64,000 nucleotides of DNA. Origin: Pseudoips prasinana. Its lineage: Eukaryota > Arthropoda > Insecta > Lepidoptera > Nolidae. How positions within the stretch are numbered: position 1 is the stretch's first letter; each line of letters begins with the position of its first letter. Position numbers and translations under genes: made by a program. The stretch spans positions 17,316,001-17,380,000 of the forward strand of contig OX621244.1 of assembly GCA_951640165.1 (NCBI GenBank), given 5' to 3'. This document shows positions 56,478 through 64,000 of the stretch, piece by piece. The notes under the pieces were generated by a model. It was given only the letters and a program-made list of their open reading frames with translations. It did not search any database and was not told the origin of the DNA.

Positions 56478-58435
56478 TGCTGTTACGAATCTTTTTTGGA
56501 ACACTTTATATTCAAAATTCTTGTGCTATTGTAAATTTTATACGTCATTGTCAGTTCACAGATTATGTTTGCCTATTAATAAACCATAGTTTCTACCTTT
56601 ACCAGTGTATTATTGTTATATGTTTCATTTCATTCCGATATTTAACAGGTACTTTATTAAAAAACTGGACAAGTGCGTGTAAATGTCGTACACCAAGCAT
56701 TCTATGCCTTTTTTAGATGCTGTACAAAATGTTAATTCCTTATTCATATTCCAATAAAACCAGAAAACATTGGAAATTACAAACAGTCTTATTCTTTATT
56801 GCCCACATTAACATATATTTAGGCAACATGTCTGACAGGCTTTTTGTTTTCATTAGTAAAATATAATTTTATAAATTGATTGGATTAAATATACATTACC
56901 AGAAAATAGTGACAATAGAAAATAGTCTAAAAGAGAACATTAAACAAAAATATTATTTGCTTTTAATGACAAATCTAAGATAGCAAAGTATTATCTAATT
57001 ATAAAATATGTAGCAACATATAAAATATCAAATTGAATTAAATGGCATTTGTAGGGGATTCCATTGTTTATTAAAATAATTAAAATTGCAAAGATTTTTT
57101 TAATAAACAATAAAAGATTGCAATTTAGTCAAATAATCCACGTAAATATTAAGGCTCGTACGTACTCAAATATTTGACATTAACATCGATACACGTCTTA
57201 TATTTTCACAGTACACTGTGAAATTTAGTTACTAAACTAGGTGAAGGTCCGATAATAGGTCTACATTTATGGAAGGCTATAATTATCGCAATGAATGTGA
57301 CCTGGAATACAGGTTCACCTACTTGTTACCGAAATTACGAGTATGTAGGCGGACGTCATTGCACCTGTCGTATTGTGGAATTTTGTAGGCGAAGCAGAGC
57401 ATTATAACTTGGTAGCCTTTTGTCAAGGTAATCAATTTGATTAGAAAATAGTAAAAGCCAATATAACGATTTATATAATACTAACTCGTATTATATAAAT
57501 CGATCTTACCACACACATACGCTCTCAAACATACCTTTACACACACCCTCATACTACAAACAAGATAGAGTCAAAAGGCGCACGGCGCCTTTTGACTTAG
57601 TAACAATTTTTTTCTTTTAGGTTATTTTCTTTTTATTTAATTGTGTTAAAAGTTACTTAATACATTTATGTTCAAATATAAATTTTAGTGCAACATTAAT
57701 AGAGGGATTAATTCGCTTTCTTAATTAGTTAGGACAGCAACCCAATACAGCCAGGGGGAGATCAAGTTCAGCTTCATGTGTTTTCCAAGCCACCATCACA
57801 GTCTCTGCTGCTGCTAAAAGCAATTATTACAAGGAAATCAATTTCGAAGCAATCCCGAATTTGAACACAGGTTCTAAGTAGGGCCTAAATACTACTGTAA
57901 GACCATTGAAGTTATAAACAAAATGTAAAATATGTATTTGCCTGTCACAGATCTCTATAGCGATGAGGCCGCATATGTCGTTGTCTAACTGTGTTTAATT
58001 TCATAATTATTAATTATTTGATGCAATAAAGTGTACTTGCTTCATCTTTATGAAAGTACCTTCATTCTTATTTGTACATACGACGTATTATGATATTAAC
58101 AATTAAGTGTCTAAAGTTGCGCCATATACACCTGATTGTATAAAATTAATGCTGTGCTCTAGATATAGGCATATACTTATTTGTAAAATAATGGCGATAA
58201 TTGTAAAATAATGGCGATAAGTAGTTTAAGCAGAACAAATACGTGAAATCTTAAAGAATAACTCAAATATAACATTGTCACTTTTAGTAAGAAGCCATGT
58301 TGGAATTCAGTCGCTAAGCGAGTGTAGTGTAATAGATATCGTTTTGTCGATAACGGCCAATGACAAAAGCTCAGCATCTGACTCAGCGCTAGTGCAGTAT
58401 TTGACAGTCATTACTTGTAAAATATATATATATAC
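56478..58435. other. non-coding stretch with small hairpins
   Basis: There is a perfect hairpin at 57570-57596 (12-bp arms GTCAAAAGGCGC, ACG loop) and another near 57466-57503. A minus-strand stretch at about 57735-57822 looks exon-like and is reported as a finding. A 20-bp unit is repeated twice near 58181-58220. Confidence 0.45.
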
Positions 58436-58575
58436 TATATGGTCCTAATTTTATATCAAAGGCCAGACAACTATGTAAAATTATACAATTGGCTAACTGA
58501 TTCAATTTCTTCAGAAGATCATCTCCAGGGCGACTATTACCCGCCCCTTAAAATTAATTTCGTTAGGACCATATA
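58436..58575. mobile_element. small MITE, 140 bp
   Basis: Terminal inverted repeats TATATGGTCCTAA and TTAGGACCATATA (13 bp) bound a non-coding core. Confidence 0.6.
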
Positions 58576-59351
58576 AACTAGCCATCGATACTTAGCTTTT
58601 ATTGTCGGTTATAATAATAATATTATCAAAGTAAGTTAATCAATAAAATATGAATAGCTAAAATGGCGGGTGGACTAGGTTATCCGATAAACAGTATATA
58701 AAATGAGGTTAGCTACTTATTAGCTTTACATTAATACAAATAAACATTGTTATTCGGGCATGTACGAGTGTATGTGCTGGGGTGAATTACGCTCTCGTGC
58801 ATCCTGTGGCGCAGGGTTAAGGTAGTCGTGGAAACACCGTATGGTTGAGTCGATACCCAATTTTTCATCTACAGGGAGGCCGACATACCCTGTCGAGCGC
58901 CCAGCGGCAGGAATCTGTAATGGATTTCTCCACATTGAATACAAAAATGTAGTGGTGTATGTAACCCAAGTCCTAAATAAATATAATTTATTTCATATGA
59001 GAAAATAAAAGAAACCATCTCTCACGCTGATAAGTGTGTTCATATTTTTTATAAGTAGATAAGAGTCAATAAAGATAATTATTCTATACCGAATCGAATG
59101 CCAAATAATCGATTATCAATTGATCGACCACTATAAATCTAATGTCTAAATAGTCGAACGACTATACTGCGACCATGCAACGGACGAGCTGGGCGAGCGA
59201 AGCGAACGTGGCGCGGAGTCAGCCAAGGAGTTGTCAATCGCAAAAGAAATCGGTAAAGCATGTACATTCGATTTAATCGTGGTCGATTAATTGATATTTG
59301 ATTTGCCATAGTACAACCTAAAAGGTTGTTCTGTTAATGTATAATTATATA
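58576..59351. other. intergenic region with a GC-richer block
   Basis: The part at 58740-58944 is GC-richer and open on the minus strand for 64 codons (MYSMWRNPLQIPAAG at the start). I do not recognise it; it may be the end of a retroelement. The rest is AT-rich. Confidence 0.35.
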
Positions 59352-60636
59352 TTAGGTCTTTACCTATGAAATTGCCGTTCTGCAGTACTGGCCATTTCAA
59401 ATCAAAATAATTTTTGTTTGGCTAAGAATTCTAATTTCAAATTAATTTTATTTTAAAAACATGGATTCTTTTTTCCAAAAGTAGTCATTTCTTTATTGAT
59501 TAGTGTTACATTTTCATCGCATTTCAATCTTTTTCGTCATCATGGATACGTTAAAAGTTCGAGTAATTATGGAATATGAGTACCGTCGTGGCAGCAACGC
59601 GGCACAAGCGGCACGCAACATCAACGACGTTTACGGAGCTAACACTACAAACCAACGCACCACCTGTTATTGGTTTGCTCGCTTCCGTTCTGGAAATTTC
59701 GACCTGAAAAATGAACCTCGCGGTCGTCCGAAGACTTTGGTCGACAATGACGAATTAAAGGCGGTTGTGGAAGCTGATGATACACAATCTACGGCTGAAT
59801 TAGCAGCAGCTTTCGACGTTAGCGTCAAAACAATATTGGTCCATTTGCGTCAAATTGGCAAGGTAAAAAAGCTTGACAAATGGGTGCCCCACGAACTCAA
59901 TGATCGCCAGCGCGAAGTACGCGTCGAGACGTGCCTTGCACTGCTCAACAGACACACAAATGAAGGAATTTTGAACCGCATTGTTACCTGCGATGAAAAA
60001 TGGATTCTGTTTGATAACCGCAAGCGCTCAGCAAGTTGGTTGGATCCTGGTTCAGCACCTAAACAATGCCCTAAACGAAAACTTACCCCTAGAAAAGTGA
60101 TGGTCACTGTTTGGTGGTCTAGCGCCGGTGTGATTCATCACAGCTTCTTACCAAACGGGGTGAGCATTACTGCAGATGTGTACTGTGAAGAACTGAGCAC
60201 AATGATGGAGAAGCTGGCGCATCTCCAACCAGCATTGGTCAATCGCTCGTCTCCGCTGCTCCTGCACGACAACGCGCGACCTCATACTGCACAGCAGACG
60301 GTCTCCAAGTTGCAAGAACTGGGGTTGGAAGCTCTCCGTCATCCGCCCTACTCACCAGACCTTGCGCCTACAGACTACTACTTTTTCCAGAATTTGGATA
60401 ACTTCTTGGCGGGAAAAAAATTCAATACCCGAGAGGCAGTACAAAATGCCTTTGAAGAATTTGTTGCCTCCCGTCCAGCTGATTTCTTTAAGAAGGGCAT
60501 CAATAAACTGCCACTGCGATGGCAAAGATGCATTGATTGCATGGGTGATTACTTCGATTAATACAAATAAAAAAATTCATGAAAAAAATTCGTTTAAATT
60601 TTTTCATACAAAACGGCAATTTCATAGGTAAAGACC

Positions 60637-60639
<3 letters not shown>
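59352..60639 (+). mobile_element. mariner transposon with open transposase (1.29 kb)
   Basis: The terminal inverted repeats are TTAGGTCTTTACCTATGAAA at 59352 and the inverse ending at 60639, agreeing over about 27 bp apart from the outermost base. TA dinucleotides flank both ends. The length is standard for mariner. The right flank is a long (TA)n tract, an obvious target for a TA-inserting transposon. Confidence 0.93.
59542..60561 (+). CDS. mariner transposase, DD34D, cecropia-like (339 aa)
   Basis: It cuts and pastes the element at TA sites. An N-terminal paired helix-turn-helix region (about 5-105) precedes the linker motif WVPHEL (114-119) and the catalytic domain. The three acidic residues are D151 (TCDEKWI), D243 (LLHDNARPHT) and D278 (SPDLAPTDYYFF), giving 34 residues between the last two. 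The C-terminus LRWQRCIDCMGDYFD resembles the cecropia subfamily (Hsmar1/SETMAR type). I chose the ATG at 59542 because it gives the usual MDTLKVRVIM-like start. An in-frame ATG at 59503 adds 13 hydrophobic residues that look untranslated. No stop or frameshift is seen and the active site is complete. Confidence 0.95.
   Translation: MDTLKVRVIMEYEYRRGSNAAQAARNINDVYGANTTNQRTTCYWFARFRSGNFDLKNEPRGRPKTLVDNDELKAVVEADDTQSTAELAAAFDVSVKTILVHLRQIGKVKKLDKWVPHELNDRQREVRVETCLALLNRHTNEGILNRIVTCDEKWILFDNRKRSASWLDPGSAPKQCPKRKLTPRKVMVTVWWSSAGVIHHSFLPNGVSITADVYCEELSTMMEKLAHLQPALVNRSSPLLLHDNARPHTAQQTVSKLQELGLEALRHPPYSPDLAPTDYYFFQNLDNFLAGKKFNTREAVQNAFEEFVASRPADFFKKGINKLPLRWQRCIDCMGDYFD

Positions 60640-60689
<50 letters not shown>
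60640..60689. repeat. (TA)n microsatellite beside mariner
   Basis: An AT dinucleotide run of about 50 bp abuts the right end of the transposon. Confidence 0.95.
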
Positions 60690-60692
<3 letters not shown>

Positions 60693-61127
60693 CATTTATT
60701 TTTATTAACAGGACTTCCTTATCGTTATCATTAATTTACTGAAAAGTTTGTTTGAAATTTTTGCGGAAACATTCAACTTCTAGCAAAATAATCAGTAAAG
60801 CTAGTTAGATCTTTGAACCACATAAACATATGTGTTCGACGTCACATGACTTTGAAAATCACCGCTTAAGTAAGTAATAAGTATTATGTATGGCACTTAG
60901 CGCATTATTATCTAGATAATAAATACCTACTTAGATAATAACTTATGACACTTATGACATAAACAAGAACGCTTGACTTCACGTAATACATTAATATGAT
61001 GCATGAGTATATTCATTTATACAGGGTGCTTCGAAATATTTACCTTCAAATAATATTAAGCGCGTAAAGTACACCTGTATTAAATAGTTTGATATATATA
61101 TAGTATTTAATCTTACTTACTTATCCT
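60690..61127. other. non-coding stretch
   Basis: AT-rich, nothing recognised. Confidence 0.4.
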
Positions 61128-61330
61128 ATGGGCAGTTGCTACCTTAGTGTCAGAGTTATTCAAGCCGCCCAGTAGGCTTAACGACTGTTGTCTAATGGTT
61201 ATAACCGGGACCGACAGCTTAACGTGCCCTCCGAAGCACGGAGACGCTCATAAATCAAACCACTTTGGCTGTCACCCATCCATGGACTGACCGCGAGCCT
61301 AGTTGCTTAACTTCACTGACGGAGTTGTGT
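61128..61330 (-). mobile_element. 5S-rRNA-derived SINE (SINE3-like)
   Basis: The minus strand carries GAAGTTAAGCAACTAGGC (5S A box, about 61303-61316) and GGTCAGTCCATGGATGGGTG (5S intermediate element and C box, about 61274-61293), as in the internal promoter of 5S rRNA. An unrelated body follows with GTGCTTCGGAGGGCACG and GGCTTGAATAACTCTGACAC. This is the best-preserved of three copies. Confidence 0.82.
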
Positions 61331-63811
61331 ATATGGCATAATGGTAAATGACCACTTCTATTTCCAAAAAATGTGTCGATCGACAGGTATTAACGTACTG
61401 TTAGCAATATTCTATTTGGAATAAAACTTACCTACATACCGACATACATTACATTCTTCATATTCAGTATTTTTTTATTTTTGCTAAGGGAATTATAAGT
61501 AATTGACTTTTTATGCTCCTAAAAACATCTATCCGCGTGTCCTTCAAATGTATTATAAAAAAACTAAAATTAGTAATAAGTTAGGGAAGACATAAAAGTA
61601 ATTTACTAAATTGCCTTGATGCAAAAAAATAAGATTACACTAAATTACAATTTAATTTTAAGACATTCCATGAGGTATGTAAAAGGTTGTAAAAACTAGA
61701 GCTTATTGTATTATAAACATCATTATTAGATAATAATTGTTTCATGCAAGTACCACGGGACCTAATTGGTGCCATGTGCTATGACGAAGATGAAATGGAA
61801 TATGGAGAAATTAAGTTTCGTAGGTTTCGTATTTGGACATAAATTAAAGAATTCGCATGTTGTGGTAAAAACATGCAAACTGTTCAATTAATCATGAATG
61901 GTTGTGGTAATTACATAATTTTGTTTATGCTGTTTACCTACCGTCTGATATTTTGAGAGGCGGTAAATACTTATGTGGTAAATTATGTGGTAACTGTAGT
62001 ATAGCTCTGATGGCATTATTAGTTACAATATTATGATAGAAGTACCTTTTCTGAAATTTTATTTCATTGATTTTTTATTTTATTTCTCTCATCACAAAGT
62101 AAACTCAAATATAATGATATATTTGAGTTTAGTTTGTGATGAGAGAAACTGGTGAAATGGTAAAAATAAAACAATTTGTATAAACTTTGTGAGAGACTGG
62201 AATACGTAAGAAGAAAGTCCTGTGTGACGGATCACCAGGATCATTAATATACGACAATATTCATTAAAAACAAAAAATTCAACGTTTACACTAAACATTT
62301 TTGTTTTGTGTAAAGGTTTAATTTTTTAAAGAATAAAATAAATGATCAGTTCAGTAAGAACCTAAAATTAAATATATTTTTTTATCTAATAAAATTGTTG
62401 TGTTTATATGTAATGAGTTTAAATGTTCTGTGAATACCTGTTTAATTTATGTAAATTTGTTAACTTAGTTTAAATGAAACAAAATATTTCGTAAATATTT
62501 ATCGATTATTCTTATATACTCAACAAACTAAACAATTTGTAAAATATAAGCGGTAAAATTCGAGAAACAGAATTCCCATATAAAAAATTCGGTACGTTTG
62601 TCTACGGATACATAAATAAATAATAGAAGTCCATATTTTTTCATATATTTAAATATAAAGTAGAATTTAGTTATAATGATAAAGAAAGTTTATTTGTTTT
62701 AAACGTGAGTGTAATGATACATCACTCAAGATCTTAATATTAAGAATTCCTTTCACGTCAATATAAGTCAGTATTTTTATTAATCTGTTGTAGTGTGCGT
62801 ACTCTCAAATCTTGTTTAGTCTATACGACGTTTTACAGATTACTTAAAAATACGTTTGCTGTTTATTTTAAGCTCAACTTCGTGGAAATTGGTTTTTCTG
62901 TTAAAGATCGTCTGCCAAAAACTTAAAGTCGGGAGACGAAAAAGTCCTAGTGGTCAATTCGAATTACAGCGGAATGTGGTAAAATGCTTTGTTCATAAGG
63001 CGAAATGATTTTGATGAGTCTTGATTTCAGTAGGACCACAAATAAAAAAATTAATAAGTATCTTCTTTTTATTTTAATCGTGTTGTTATTATTATTATAT
63101 TTAAAAAATCATAAATACAAACCAAATGAAACCAAGATACCGTTCCTCGGTTTTATGTGAGACCATAATGAAATATCTAACTTCTTTAGCTAGGCAATTC
63201 CATCGGTTCCGCATGGGTGATGTTGCGCTTTTTCATCTCTATTAACACAAAAAGTTATTTAAAAATTTTACTATATACTTCATACACGTGATATGTATCA
63301 GTAGTTCTCGTCAGTTCCAAGGTTGTGCGAACGAAAGAACATCAATCATAGCCCGATGGGTAATTTTAATTTAAAATTAATAGTTTTGTATTATATGGTA
63401 CCTACTTACATTCAAGCAAATAGTAATCAACGGATCACTAATCTATGAAAATGAAAAAACGTCAGTAAAACTAAACATATTTCTAACAAAATCTACACAA
63501 GATAAGATAATATGATTTAGCGTGAGATAATGTGACGTTTGTATTGTTTTACTTTAGCACATACGGACAGTTTTAAATAATATAATGGTGTCGTATTATA
63601 AGGGTCGTTGTATACAATGGCCGGGTATCAGTTGCGCGATAACCTCCCGCCCTGTACTCGATCTATACGCGCCGCATTTGTATCTTATCACGTGCTTCGG
63701 TATACATATATTTAACACCAATAGAATACTGGTCCAGTGAGAAGTAACACAAATTATAACATTCGTAGTCCGTTCTGACGTGTATAGGTATATTACACAT
63801 AAACTACTTGT
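61331..63811. other. non-coding stretch
   Basis: AT-rich. It contains the hairpin at 62083-62148. I see no gene that I can support. Confidence 0.4.
62083..62148. repeat. 31-bp inverted repeat (hairpin)
   Basis: Arms 62083-62113 and 62118-62148 pair with one mismatch around an ATGA loop. Confidence 0.93.
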
Positions 63812-64000
63812 TGTGTGTGTCGGCCATTTCATCCCGTGGTCCCGTGGGCTTTGAAGTCCCCCTTAAGGAAAATCTCCCTGAGAACGGGCAGCAGTCAACT
63901 GTATACTATGGCCATTATACTGCGATTGGCAACCCGTATAACGAGCGTGGCGATTATGTCATATCCATCCAAATGAAAATCTTTTGGGGAGGCCTTTGCC
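63812..64000 (+). mobile_element. internally deleted RTE derivative, cut by window end
   Basis: The RTE 5' region (CATCCCGTGG, ACGGGCAGCAG, TACTGCGATTGGCAACCCG, GCGTGGCGATTATGTC) runs straight into the 3' end (TTTTGGGGAGGCCTTTGCC), as in the copies at 15.3 and 22.1 kb. The tail lies outside the window. Confidence 0.85.

Noticed and set aside
53709..56504. Repeated peptide DFQLYHKSIRFTFNW in two frames
   Set aside because: It is the translation of MITE copies 4 and 5, not a gene family.

Overview
The window reads as a piece of a lepidopteran (moth or butterfly) nuclear genome. It is AT-rich and intron-bearing, and it carries repeat families I associate with Lepidoptera: RTE LINEs with a (CAT)n/(ATG)n 3' tail, short Helitrons ending in CTAGT, a cecropia-like mariner, a dispersed repeat opening with ACCGGCCAAGTGCGAGTCGG, and 5S-rRNA-derived SINEs. 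There are no bacterial or viral genes and no CRISPR array. The species is not determinable from the window.

Host genes are few and well spaced. SAP18, a subunit of Sin3/HDAC and exon-junction (ASAP) complexes, lies at 5.7-6.5 kb on the minus strand in two exons. A single-exon calcipressin (sarah/nebula, RCAN), a calcineurin regulator, lies at 26.9-27.6 kb on the plus strand. Two organic cation transporter-like MFS units, each a large 3' exon of about 1.5 kb, lie at 35.5-37.0 and 45.6-47.1 kb on the minus strand. One upstream exon at 50.6 kb fits the splice phase of both.

The rest is mostly mobile DNA. 0-5 kb is a mosaic of LINE, SINE and Helitron debris, with a 264-bp copy of SAP18 exon 1/intron 1 sitting inside a broken LINE. 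7.7-11.8 kb holds a Jockey-clade LINE with both ORFs open, a poly(A) tail and a candidate 10-bp target duplication. 13.5-20.3 kb is a composite of three head-to-tail copies of a TIR element flanked by an 8-bp direct repeat. Its middle copy contains a full-length RTE element that has only two visible lesions and its own 10-bp target duplication.

20-26 kb and 28-34 kb hold short palindromic elements, 5S-derived and tRNA-derived SINE pieces and hairpins. 39-56 kb contains five copies of one palindromic TA-flanked MITE. It also holds a 1.15-kb TIR element (40.9-42.0 kb) carrying a 19-bp minisatellite that has no stop codon in any of the six frames. 59.35-60.64 kb is a mariner element with an open transposase and matching TIRs. 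Internally deleted RTE derivatives, in which the 5' end is joined to the 3' end, occur at 15.3, 22.1 and 63.8 kb.

I found no convincing new multi-gene system. The strongest leads are the SAP18 fragment inside the LINE, the possible alternative 3' exons of the transporter locus, the TIR composite, the six-frame-open minisatellite element, and several long near-perfect hairpins, two of which fall in the probable SAP18 3' UTR.
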